The notes under the pieces are model-generated. The model was not told where the DNA came from and searched no databases. It saw nothing but the letters and a program-made list of their open reading frames with translations. Positions 49,942-58,142 of a stretch of 64,000 bases of DNA are shown in pieces; position 1 is the first letter of the stretch; every line of letters starts with the position of its first letter. The stretch covers positions 1 through 64,000 of the forward strand of contig JAWXCM010000206.1 in assembly GCA_034408745.1 (NCBI GenBank), read 5' to 3'. The position numbers and the translations under genes were made by a program. The DNA is from JAWXCM01 sp034408745. GTDB lineage: Bacteria > Acidobacteriota > Terriglobia > Bryobacterales > Bryobacteraceae.

Positions 49942-51126
49942 CTATCTCAGATTTCCCGTATGCCCCAGCGAGTAGCGTCCCGGCTGCGGCCAGACGCACA
50001 GTCCGTGCGGCCCTTTGTGCACCTTAATGCGCGTAATCAGGTGCCCGTCTGTTGTGTCAATTGCGTAAATTTCCCCGTGATATCGCCCGGAAAGCCAGAA
50101 AATCTTCCCGTCGGCCGACACCCCGCCCATGTCCGGACTGCCGCCGCCAGGGATCGTCCATGTCTTTACAATCTTGTTCGTAGCGAAATCCACCACCGAA
50201 ACCGTCCCCGCGTCGCGGTTCGAAACGTACAGGTACTTCGAATCGCGGCTCGGGTAAAGCCCGTGTGCGCCGAGCCCCGTGGCAATGAACCCCACCCGCG
50301 TGAACTTCACCGGATCGATAATGTGAACGCCATCAGCCATCATGTCGGCCACGTAGAAGAGCTTCCCGTCGGGTGAGGTCTTGACGTCCTGGGGCATGCT
50401 CGGCGATTCGATCGGCATCATCCCGCCGCCATGGTGCATGCGCTTCTTGTTCTTGCCGTGATCGGCCTGATGCGCCTCCACCGGCAGCTTGTACACGCCC
50501 AGCACCTTGCGCTGCTCCACATCCACCTTCACCAGTTCGCCCGAAAACTCGCAACTGGCAATCAGCTGTTTGCCATCGGCGGTGAAGTCCATGTGGTCGA
50601 CGCCCTTGCACGGGACCGGCACCTGCTGCACCAGTTTCATGGTCTGCGCGTCGTAGAAATCGAGCCGTTTCAACCGTTCCGCCACCACGATGGCGTGCTT
50701 GCCATTCGGCGTGTAGTACATGTTGTACGGGTCGGCGACTCTGATAGTCCGGCCCTTCTTGCCAGTCACTGGATCGATTTCCGTGATCGTGTCCTGCAGG
50801 TCGGCCAGCACCCACAGCGTCTTCATGTCCCACGACGGCGTAACATGCTGCGGCTCGCGGCCAACCGGGAAGGACTCGACAATCTTGAATGTTTTCGGAT
50901 CGATGACATCCACCACATTGGCCGCGGCGTTCGGCACGTAGATGCGCTGGACGTGGTTCTTTACGTTCGGGTGGAACATGCCCGGACGCGTTTCGGAATA
51001 GATGTCGGACGGGTTGACCACCGGCGGCATACCCGGGAGGCCCGGAGGCGCGGCGGCCTGGGCGGCAAACACGGCTGCGACGGCGCACAGGGAGAGAGTT
51101 CGATAAAGGCTGGACGGCTGATACAT
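49942..51126 (-). CDS. Secreted YncE-like seven-bladed beta-propeller protein
   Basis: 394 residues. The ATG at 51126 follows TGGAAGG and opens a signal peptide (LYRTLSLCAVAAVFAAQAAA); 51183 is an alternative start. Repeated propeller blades of the YncE/40-residue type are visible: RIYVPNAAANVVDVIDPKTF, VLADLQDTITEIDPVTGKKG, GKHAIVVAERLKRLDFYD, KLFYVADMMADGVHIIDP and YLYVSNRDAGTVSVVDFATN. A histidine/methionine-rich insert (KKRMHHGGGMMPIESPSM) near residue 250 may bind metal. No catalytic motif is seen; such proteins are periplasmic binding or scaffold proteins. Confidence 0.8.
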   Translation of the reverse strand: MYQPSSLYRTLSLCAVAAVFAAQAAAPPGLPGMPPVVNPSDIYSETRPGMFHPNVKNHVQRIYVPNAAANVVDVIDPKTFKIVESFPVGREPQHVTPSWDMKTLWVLADLQDTITEIDPVTGKKGRTIRVADPYNMYYTPNGKHAIVVAERLKRLDFYDAQTMKLVQQVPVPCKGVDHMDFTADGKQLIASCEFSGELVKVDVEQRKVLGVYKLPVEAHQADHGKNKKRMHHGGGMMPIESPSMPQDVKTSPDGKLFYVADMMADGVHIIDPVKFTRVGFIATGLGAHGLYPSRDSKYLYVSNRDAGTVSVVDFATNKIVKTWTIPGGGSPDMGGVSADGKIFWLSGRYHGEIYAIDTTDGHLITRIKVHKGPHGLCVWPQPGRYSLGHTGNLR

Positions 51127-51211
51127 ATACGGCTGCCTTCCAGTGTAGCTTCCGCCCGGTCTGAAGAAACTCTGCATTCTCACTCTTTTTCAGTTGCGTA
51201 TCCAAGGTTGT

Positions 51212-52024
51212 ATGTGGACTATGCTGCTGGCGGGATTCTTGATGGCCGACGACGCCGCGCTCCAACTCATGCGCCAGGTGGCCGAGCGCTGGGAGGCGTC
51301 CGAAACCGGGCGGCTCCGGTTCGTCTATTCGCAGCGGGTTCGAAGCGGCCTGGTGAAAACAAACGGAAAAGCAGGCTGCAACGAAGATCGCCGTTACACA
51401 GTCATTCCTCTCGAAACCCGCACGGAAAAGAAGATCGATTCCATGACACGGACCTGCGAGGAGGACCGAATGGACCGCGACATCCTCAACAGCGTCACCG
51501 ACCACTGGGTGAACGACAAGGACAGTCGCGACGGATTGTCAAAGGACCTCTTCCCCCTCCGCGTGGTGGACCTGCCGAACTACAACTTCCGGCTCGCCGG
51601 CGAGGGCAGCGTGGCCGGAAGGCCGGTGCGCAAGGTCTCCTTCACTCCGCGGGCCAATGCCGACCACCCATGGGCCGACCAACCATGGAAGGGCGAGATC
51701 TGGGTCGACGCCGAGGACCTCCAGCCTGCTCGCATGACTACCGACCTTGCCCACAAGATCCCGCTCGGCGTACGTGTGTTCCTCGGAACCGACGTGAAAC
51801 AGGCGGGCTTCAGCGCCACTTACACCCGCGTCGCACCCGGCATCTGGTTCCCCGCCACCTATGGCACCGAGTTTCAGATCAAGGTCCTGTTCGGCTACCG
51901 CCGCAACATCACCCTGTCGATGGAAAGCAGTGATTTCAGGCGCACCGGAGCGGAATCGGAAATTCAGTACCAGCCTTATAATACGGTGACATGCCCGAGC
52001 CCGGAGACCTGCACGAATCCGTAA
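51212..52024 (+). CDS. Secreted protein of unknown function, LolA-like fold suspected
   Basis: 270 residues from the ATG at 51212, preceded by AAGG; TTG at 51194 is an alternative. A short signal peptide (MWTMLLAGFLMA) is followed by ALQLMRQVAERWEASETGRL and a strand-rich body (RVVDLPNYNFRLAGEGSVAG, GEIWVDAEDLQPARMTTDLA, APGIWFPATYGTEFQIKVLF). The order of 'reduction of residues from salts' strands resembles outer-membrane-lipoprotein-sorting-like proteins, but this is an impression. Two possible disulphides could form among the four cysteines. It overlaps the next gene by 34 bases. Confidence 0.6.
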   Translation: MWTMLLAGFLMADDAALQLMRQVAERWEASETGRLRFVYSQRVRSGLVKTNGKAGCNEDRRYTVIPLETRTEKKIDSMTRTCEEDRMDRDILNSVTDHWVNDKDSRDGLSKDLFPLRVVDLPNYNFRLAGEGSVAGRPVRKVSFTPRANADHPWADQPWKGEIWVDAEDLQPARMTTDLAHKIPLGVRVFLGTDVKQAGFSATYTRVAPGIWFPATYGTEFQIKVLFGYRRNITLSMESSDFRRTGAESEIQYQPYNTVTCPSPETCTNP

Positions 52025-52806
52025 GCCAGTTCGAAAACCTCGGCCTCTGGCTGCACCGCCAGTCAGCGGGAAGCGTCAGCGGCCGTGCTGCCGGCAGCGG
52101 TTTCGTCTGGTGTCACACCACGTGGCCCTTCGGGAATCAGGCCGTGTTGACTGAGCCAGTTACAACCCGCCAGGAACTGGACCAGCAGGCTGAGGCAGTT
52201 GTGGGATTCGCCGCAGGCCGCAGTGAGATGTTCCTCTGGGTCCTCTGCCACCACCTTATTCCTGAAGATCTGGCCGCCGGGCTCCCGGAGACGCTAAGCC
52301 GGCATGGGCTGCACCACGCGCTCACCACAATGGGGATGGTGGCCCCCGACGGCCTCACGCCTCCGCCTGACGCTGGCCCTGACTGCACCGTCCGACGCGC
52401 CGTCACGCAGGAAGACATGCTGGCACTGTCCCGCATCAACGCAGCGGCGTATATGGTGCCGATGGAATGGGCGCCGGACCTGGTGACGAAGATCTCACTT
52501 GTGGCAGACGACTGCTTCGCGTATCTGGCCGAGGTCGGCGGGCAGCCTGTGTCCAGCGCCGCGACATTCGTGCTGGATGGCCGGTTGTACGTTGCGTTTG
52601 TGGCCACCCTGCCAGGGTATGGGCAGCAAGGTCTGGCCGAAGCGGTACTGCGCGCCTCCATCGAAGCCGCCACCAAAGCGACAGGCATTCGACGCACCGT
52701 CCTGCATGCCACGGAAGCCGGCCACTCGCTGTATCGACGCATCGGTTTTCGCGATGTGGCGCCCTGCACGATGTTTGCGGGCAGTCCCAGGCCCGCGGTA
52801 CCGTAG
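51991..52806 (+). CDS. GNAT family N-acetyltransferase, two-part
   Basis: 271 residues. The first 120 residues are a divergent N-terminal GNAT-like half (HTTWPFGNQAVLTEPV, VLCHHLIPEDLAAGLPE). The second half is a standard GNAT domain: CTVRRAVTQEDMLALSRINA, the AcCoA strand YVAFVATLPGYGQQGLAEAV (a Q/RxxGxA-type pyrophosphate loop) and a C-terminal HATEAGHSLYRRIGFRDVAP. It transfers an acetyl group to an unknown amine. The start ATG at 51991 lies inside the preceding gene, so the two are translationally coupled. Confidence 0.82.
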   Translation: MPEPGDLHESVSQFENLGLWLHRQSAGSVSGRAAGSGFVWCHTTWPFGNQAVLTEPVTTRQELDQQAEAVVGFAAGRSEMFLWVLCHHLIPEDLAAGLPETLSRHGLHHALTTMGMVAPDGLTPPPDAGPDCTVRRAVTQEDMLALSRINAAAYMVPMEWAPDLVTKISLVADDCFAYLAEVGGQPVSSAATFVLDGRLYVAFVATLPGYGQQGLAEAVLRASIEAATKATGIRRTVLHATEAGHSLYRRIGFRDVAPCTMFAGSPRPAVP

Positions 52807-52951
52807 CACGATCAAGTCTCCCAGGGTCTCCTTGTAGGGCTCCTCGTTTGCAAGCATCGACAAACGGAGGAAACCCTTGCGCCAACTGCTGCTCTCTCGT
52901 TCACTCGTCCTGTCCGCTGCACCCGCTGCCGAAAGGCCGCCGGTTGTCCAG

Positions 52952-53915
52952 CTACTCTCCGACGTCCGGATTTCGCAGCTGCCCTCCAGCCGCATACTCC
53001 AGCCGCTCGAAATCTGGCGTTAGGACCGTGTAGCCGGACTGCCGGTCTCGTTGGAAATTCAGCTGCTGTTCTTCCGCGCACGAGGGGTCGGATTTCTTAA
53101 AGTCGTAGAGTTGCATCTTGTTGCCGCGCATTCCCGCGTTGAACACCTTCGCGCCAGATGCCGTGCCGTTGTCGGTCAGGAACAGGACAATCGTATTGTC
53201 GCGAATATTATTGCTCTTGAGGAAGCTCTCGAGCCTGTCGAGGTCCTCATCGAAGTTGGCGATCATGCCGTAGAACTCGGCAGGCACGCCTGCACGCCGG
53301 TAAGGAGCCGCGTACTTCTCCGCCACCCAGAGCGGGCCATGGGGAGCGTTGGTGGCCAGATAGCACAGGAAAGGCTTCTTCTCAGCTGCCCGGGCCTGTA
53401 TCCAGTTCCTGGCTCATCGAACCAGAAATCCGTGCGGTATCCGGAGAACCGCTTCGCCTGGCCGTTGTCCTGATACGTCCCGTCGAAATAGTCGTTGTCC
53501 AGTTCCGACACGGAGACCATGCCGCCGCCCAGATGGTACTTCGCAACGTCAAAGCCACGGTCCATGGGACGGTACCGATAATTGTCTCCGAGGTGCCATT
53601 TGCCGAACATCGCGGTCACGTAGCCCGCGCCGGCGAACACGTTGGCCATAGTGGGGACGTCGGTGCGAAGCAGGGAGCGGCCCGTGTCGGTTGCCCTCGC
53701 CCGATTGCGAAGCGCATCCATGCCGCTCATCAGTTGGCCGCGCGTCGGACTGCACATGGGCGCCACGTGAAAGTCGGTGAAGCGAACGCTTTCACTGTGC
53801 AGCCGGTCGATCGCCTGTGTTTTCACGACGGGATTGCCGTGGCAGGACATGTCGCCATAGCCCTGATCGTCGGTGAGGACGATGATGACGTTCGGCGGCG
53901 CGTTATTTTATCGGC
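52952..53915 (-). pseudogene. Truncated, frameshifted sulfatase
   Basis: Reading from 53915, the minus strand gives PPNVIIVLTDDQGYGDMSCH, then MCSPTRGQLMSGM with the Cys-x-Pro-x-Arg formylglycine site, MANVFAGAGYVTAMFGKWHL and KYHLGGGMVSVSELDNDYFD. Around 53400 the frame shifts and continues in another frame with KPFLCYLATNAPHGPLW, VAEKYAAPYRRAGVPAEFYG and VLFLTDNGTASGAKVFNAGM. After about 53100 the similarity is lost in an unrelated tail (TVLTPDFERLEYAAGGQL). The signal peptide and the C-terminal third are missing. It is an arylsulfatase-type gene that no longer works. Confidence 0.8.
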
Positions 53916-53949
53916 TGCGCCTGCGGCCACAGCGGATAGGGCAGCCTCG

Positions 53950-54175
53950 AACGCCCGCGCCTGGACGTGATTGTGAGGTTCGTTGATGACATGGTCGAAA
54001 CGGCCAAGGTAGCTGTTGGACGGGTTGCGGTTGGAGACGTTGCGGCGGAAGTTCGTGGCGCCGGCGCTGTTGGGTTCGGGGATGCGGTTGCCCGGGAATT
54101 GTTGACGCGTGGCCTGCCCGTTCGCCGCAATGACGGTGGTGGCCGGGTCGAAGATATTCTATGCCGCCCGCCGCT
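53950..54175 (-). pseudogene. Fragment of an Oar-like TonB-dependent receptor
   Basis: On the minus strand one frame reads FDPATTVIAANGQATRQQFP, GNRIPEPNSAGATNFRRNV and NPSNSYLGRFDHVINEPHN. This is the region where these receptors have 'YDP.T......R..FPGN.IP' followed by the first barrel strands. Only about 70 residues survive, with neither end of the gene. It is joined directly to the 5' side of the broken sulfatase. Confidence 0.6.
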
Positions 54176-54232
54176 TCCCGACAACTGCCTGAATCGCGGC
54201 AGCGCACCACTTTATCGGAGTGGAAGTCCCTC

Positions 54233-54500
54233 ATGATGATGTCCCCCCACTCGGTTGAAGACGTCCTGAGCGCCCTGGTCAATCAGGTACCTGGCGGCGG
54301 TGAGAGTCCGCGGTACTTGGCCGACGATCCGAAACCGGGTGCCTCGTACGCCCGCATCGCGGTGGTGCCCAACGTCGGCAGGACCGGCAAAGTTATCCTG
54401 ATTGGCGGTACGAAGGTGGCAGGCACGGAGGCCGCGGGCGAACTGCTTTTGGAGGTCCAGCAGCTGAACAACATGCCGAGACAGGCACGGCTGATTGGCT
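54233..54500 (+). pseudogene. Fragment of an acidobacterial protein with a Rossmann-like tail segment
   Basis: The plus strand encodes MMSPHSVEDVLSALVNQVP, then ASYARIAVVPNVGRTGKVIL, IGGTKVAGTEAAGELLLEV. I recognise the 'Y..IA.VPN..G.G.VL...G....GTEAAGE' block as the closing part of a larger acidobacterial protein type, but I cannot name the family. The frame then runs on through selC and past it, so there is no proper gene end. I treat it as debris. Confidence 0.4.
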
Positions 54501-54534
54501 GGCGCGTCAGCCCTTCCGGCGGAGGCAAAGTCGG

Positions 54535-54628
54535 TGGCGGAAGCCAGTGGGAGTCGAACCCACCAGTGACGCGAGCGCCACTCACTGGTTTTGAAGACCA
54601 GGCCCGGCACCGGCCGAAACGGGCTTCC
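54535..54628 (-). tRNA. selC: Selenocysteine tRNA (anticodon UCA)
   Basis: On the minus strand a 94-base cloverleaf has the 5' end GGAAGCC, anticodon arm CTGGT-CTTCAAA-ACCAG with UCA in the loop, a long variable arm AGTGGCG-CTCG-CGTCACT, T arm GTGGG-TTCGACT-CCCAC, and 3' acceptor TGGCTTCC-G-CCA with encoded CCA. The extended acceptor and long variable arm with a UCA anticodon are diagnostic of tRNA-Sec, which is charged with serine, converted by SelA and read at UGA by SelB. None of selA, selB or selD is in the window. The 3' end faces a patch of broken genes. Confidence 0.92.
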
Positions 54629-54858
54629 TCAACCAGTGTAGACGGGGTCGGCGCTCAGGCGCCGGCGGCCATGCTGTGCCCGGCCTTGAAGACCTCGTCG
54701 GCGAACTCGAAAACCTCCGCCCTCGCAAGTCCGCTCCTCTCGGACCCGGAACCAGCGGTCGCAGGCATGACGACCTCGCCCTCGCTCTCGCCCTCGCCTG
54801 GTGGCGCGCCAGCCGCGAGGCCGGACGGATCGGGTAACCGGGTCCTCGGCTTGCCGCA

Positions 54859-56526
54859 ATGTTCTCGTTATCATCGGAGTTGCAACGTAATTCCTGGGAG
54901 TGGTCCGCAATCGCGGTCTTGCTCATCCTGTTGTCCGCGGCCGTCGCCTTCGAGGCATGGACCCTCGGTCCAACCGTCGATGAGCCGAGCCATATCCTCT
55001 CCTCCTGGCTCTGGTGGCACGGGCGCGACCGCCTCTACCCCCGGGACGTTCCGCCCCTCATCAAAATCGTGGGCGGGTCGGCCATCGCCACCCTCGCACT
55101 GCCCGTGCCCCCCGATCTCGGCAAACCCGGCGATACCCGGCAGGAATGGGTCGAGGCAGCAAATCTGTTCGGCAAACTGCCCGCCCGGGAACTGCAGAGC
55201 TTCCTCTTCCGGGCCCGCATGCCGTTCGTCATCTTCCCGCTGCTCGCCACATTCGTCCTCTGGCACTGGGCCCGCGAGCGGTTCGGAGCCTTTACCGCCC
55301 TCGGCGTCGCCACCCTCTGGGCCGTCTGCCCCACCGCCCTGGGCCACTCCGCCCTATTCAAAAACGACATCGCCGCGGCAGCTACCTATCTCCTGTTCTG
55401 GTACACGGTCTCGCAGTTCTGGCGCAAACCCGGACTCCTCACCGCCGGAGCAGTCGGATGCACGGCAAGCCTCGCCATCCTCAGCAAGCTGTCCATGCTG
55501 TTCGTCCCGGCAGCCGCGCCCCTGCTGCTTTGCGCGCGCGCCATTACACTGCGCCGATTCGGCGCTAGTCTCGTCTGGCCCCTCGTTTCGCTCGCTACGG
55601 TCTGGGGAATCACCGCCGCCGCCTGGCAGTTCGATATGCATCGGGCAACCGCCGCCGACATCGCCATGCTGGCAGCCGACCACGACGTCCCTCGATGGTT
55701 CTCCACAGCCGTTCAGGCCGTCCGCGTCGTGCCCGTCCCGGAAGCCGCCTGGACCGGCGTCATCTCGCTCATCAAGGCCGATTCGCATCCCGTCCCGGTC
55801 TACATGCTCGGTCAGCTCTACCCGGAAGGCAACCAGTTCTACTTCCTCATCGCCACCGCGCTGAAAATGTCCGCGCCCGCGCTGCTCCTCTTCGTCATCG
55901 GCCTGCTTGCCGGGCCCCGGCGGCTCCAGCCAGCCGACCTGTTCTGGCTGCTCCCGGGACTCCTCTACTTCTGGCTTGCTTCGCTCTCGTCCCTGCATCT
56001 CGGCGTCAGGCTCGTCATGCCGGCTCTCGCCTTCTTCATCCTCACCGCGGGAGCCGCCATGGAACGCATCGGGCGGCGCTGGACGGCCGTCGCGCTCCTC
56101 ATCGCCATCGTGCTGTCCGCACGCGTCTACCCATACGGCATCGCCTACTTCAATCCCTGGGCGGGAAAACCGGAGAACGCCCTCCAGTACCTCGCCGACA
56201 GTAATATCGACTGGGGACAGTCCCTCTCCGAAGTCGGCCGTTACGCACGAAGCCACAACATTGAGAAGCTCCACCTGGCTTACTTTGGCTTCGACAAAGC
56301 CGAACGCTACTTCGACCCCGGGCAGATTGTGCCGCTCGCCGCGCCCTGGGACGGTAAGTCCGAAGTCGAACGCCTGGTCCCGGAGAAGGGCTGGTACGCC
56401 ATCAGCGCCACACTCCTCCCCGGCCACCTCTTCTTCCCCAGATATCGGGACTATTTCGCGGAATTTCTGCGGCGCAAACCCGAAGCCGTCGCCGGTGGGT
56501 CAATCTTCATTTACCGGATTGACTAG
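54859..56526 (+). CDS. Integral membrane GT-C-type glycosyltransferase (ArnT/PMT-like)
   Basis: 555 residues with about ten hydrophobic helices, e.g. WSAIAVLLILLSAAVAFEAW, VIFPLLATFVLWHWA, VIGLLAGPRRL and LLPGLLYFWLASLSSLHLGV. The motif TVDEPSHILSSW right after the first helix is the acidic 'D-E' loop of GT-C enzymes, which transfer sugars from polyprenyl-phosphate donors on the outer face of the membrane. NDIAAAATYLLFW is a second conserved loop. The C-terminal soluble part (ADSNIDWGQSLSEVGRYA) is common in bacterial members. Acceptor and donor are unknown. It ends inside the 3' end of the opposite-strand regulator gene (20 bases overlap). Confidence 0.8.
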   Translation: MFSLSSELQRNSWEWSAIAVLLILLSAAVAFEAWTLGPTVDEPSHILSSWLWWHGRDRLYPRDVPPLIKIVGGSAIATLALPVPPDLGKPGDTRQEWVEAANLFGKLPARELQSFLFRARMPFVIFPLLATFVLWHWARERFGAFTALGVATLWAVCPTALGHSALFKNDIAAAATYLLFWYTVSQFWRKPGLLTAGAVGCTASLAILSKLSMLFVPAAAPLLLCARAITLRRFGASLVWPLVSLATVWGITAAAWQFDMHRATAADIAMLAADHDVPRWFSTAVQAVRVVPVPEAAWTGVISLIKADSHPVPVYMLGQLYPEGNQFYFLIATALKMSAPALLLFVIGLLAGPRRLQPADLFWLLPGLLYFWLASLSSLHLGVRLVMPALAFFILTAGAAMERIGRRWTAVALLIAIVLSARVYPYGIAYFNPWAGKPENALQYLADSNIDWGQSLSEVGRYARSHNIEKLHLAYFGFDKAERYFDPGQIVPLAAPWDGKSEVERLVPEKGWYAISATLLPGHLFFPRYRDYFAEFLRRKPEAVAGGSIFIYRID

Positions 56527-57901
56527 CCGCCTGCTGCTCGTTGTCGTCAATGCCCATCTGCGACAGCCGGTACCGCAGAGCGTTGCGCGTGATCCCCAGC
56601 AGCCTCGCCGCCTGGCTCTTGTTGCCCACGGCCCGCCGCAGCGCTTCCCGGATGATCGACTGTTCGTACTGGTCCAGATTCATCCCCGGCGGAAGAAATC
56701 CGGAAACCACCTGCGCCTCCGACTTCTGCCGGCTCGTGTCGATCCGGATGTCGGCAGCCTCCAGAGACTCGCCGTTGCACAGCACCATGCTCCGCTCAAT
56801 CACGTTCTGCAACTCGCGGACATTGCCCGGCCACTCCCACTGCAGCAGCCGGTCAATCCCCGACTGCGACAACGTGCACGGCCGGCCCAGATCGGCCGAT
56901 ATCCTGGCAACAAAGTGCTCGGCCAGAAACGGAATGTCCTCCTTGCGCTGCCGCAGAGGAGGAATGTTGAGCGGCAGAACGTTGAGCCGGTAGTACAGAT
57001 CCTCGCGAAAGGTGCCGTTTTCCAGCGCCTGCCGGAGGTCGACATTCGTGGCGGCAATCACCCGGACATCGATGTGCCGGGTCTTGTTGCTCCCCAGCCG
57101 CTCCAGTTCCCGCTCCTGCAGAACCCGCAGCAGCTTCACCTGGATGGTCGGCGGTACATCGCCGATTTCGTCCAGCATCACCGTCCCCGTGTCGGCCTGC
57201 TCAAACTTGCCCGGCTTGTTGACACTGGCCCCCGTGAACGCGCCCTTTTCGTATCCGAAAAGCTCGCTCTCCATCAGGTTTTCCGGCAGCGCCGTGCAGT
57301 TGATCTTGACGAACGGACGGTCCCGGCGCGGCGAGTGGTGGTGGATCGCCCTCGCAATCAGATCTTTGCCGACTCCGCTTTCGCCCGCCAGCAGCACCGT
57401 GCCCCGAGTCGGAGCCACCCGCGCAATGGTCGCGAACACTTCCTGCATCGCCGGACTCCGGCCGACGATGTTGTCGAACTCGTAGCGGATCCCGAGCTCT
57501 TCCCGCAGCTTCTGGTTCTCCGCCCGCAATTTCCGGACTTCCAGCGCCTTCTGGACCACCGTCAGAAGGTGGTCCAGCGAGAATGGTTTGGTCACAAAGT
57601 CGGCCGCACCGGCCTTCATCGCTTCCACCGCCGTTTCAACTGAACCGAACGCCGTCATCACAATCACCGGCGTCGCCGAATTCTGCCGCCGCAGCGCCGT
57701 CAGCAGGGACAGCCCGTCCATGCCCGGCAAACGCAGGTCGGTCACAACCACGTCGGCCCGATCGGCAATCCTGAGCGCCTCTTCGGCCGAGCCCGCCTGG
57801 TCCACCTCAAACCCGGAAGACTGCAGCTGGAGCTGGAGAATCCGCCGAAGCTTGTCTTCGTCCTCCACCACCAAAACCCGCTGTGTCTGCCCCATGTCCA
57901 C
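56507..57901 (-). CDS. NtrC-family sigma-54-dependent response regulator
   Basis: 464 residues in three parts. Receiver domain 8-120 with phosphorylation site Asp55 (VVVTDLRLPGMDG) and Lys near 105 (VTKPFS). AAA+ domain about 140-370 with GESGVGKDLIARAIHHHS, the sigma-54 contact loop GAFTGA and DEIGDVPPTIQVKLLRVLQE. C-terminal Fis-type helix-turn-helix (NKSQAARLLGITRNALRYRL). It activates RNA polymerase with sigma-54 when phosphorylated by a histidine kinase. No kinase gene is adjacent. It is next to a PEP-CTERM gene, and in some exosortase systems a regulator of this type controls PEP-CTERM genes, so a link is possible. Confidence 0.92.
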   Translation of the reverse strand: MDMGQTQRVLVVEDEDKLRRILQLQLQSSGFEVDQAGSAEEALRIADRADVVVTDLRLPGMDGLSLLTALRRQNSATPVIVMTAFGSVETAVEAMKAGAADFVTKPFSLDHLLTVVQKALEVRKLRAENQKLREELGIRYEFDNIVGRSPAMQEVFATIARVAPTRGTVLLAGESGVGKDLIARAIHHHSPRRDRPFVKINCTALPENLMESELFGYEKGAFTGASVNKPGKFEQADTGTVMLDEIGDVPPTIQVKLLRVLQERELERLGSNKTRHIDVRVIAATNVDLRQALENGTFREDLYYRLNVLPLNIPPLRQRKEDIPFLAEHFVARISADLGRPCTLSQSGIDRLLQWEWPGNVRELQNVIERSMVLCNGESLEAADIRIDTSRQKSEAQVVSGFLPPGMNLDQYEQSIIREALRRAVGNKSQAARLLGITRNALRYRLSQMGIDDNEQQAASQSGK

Positions 57902-58142
57902 AAGGTTCCCACAGGGCCAGGACCAAAGTCCCGCAGTAGTAAGGACAGCAGACCAGCGGCGTAGGGGAAGGTACGGGAGCCTGGACTTAGTTCTGTCCCT
58001 GGTACTAAAGGCCGCAATGGGGTAAAGTAGTGGTACCCCAGTTAATCTGTGTCTGTAAAGTGCCGGAAATACAGTACTTGCTGTGTTATGCCACGGCGCG
58101 GAGGCATTTGGAGGAATCGGAGATTGGTGGCATCATCGGTTC

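Noticed and set aside
54161..55864. A 567-codon plus-strand frame running through selC into the glycosyltransferase
   Set aside because: It passes across the tRNA and then lies in a shadow frame of the GT-C gene, with a Ser/Pro-rich composition. Only its first 110 codons resemble a protein, and these are listed as debris.
58019..58039. Hairpin GGGGTA/TACCCC before the PEP-CTERM gene
   Set aside because: Only six base pairs with no T-run; not enough for a terminator or riboswitch claim.
58020..58142. A sigma-54 promoter before the PEP-CTERM gene
   Set aside because: A TTGCT is present near 58078, but the required GG lies 13 instead of 10 bases before the GC, and no other pair fits.
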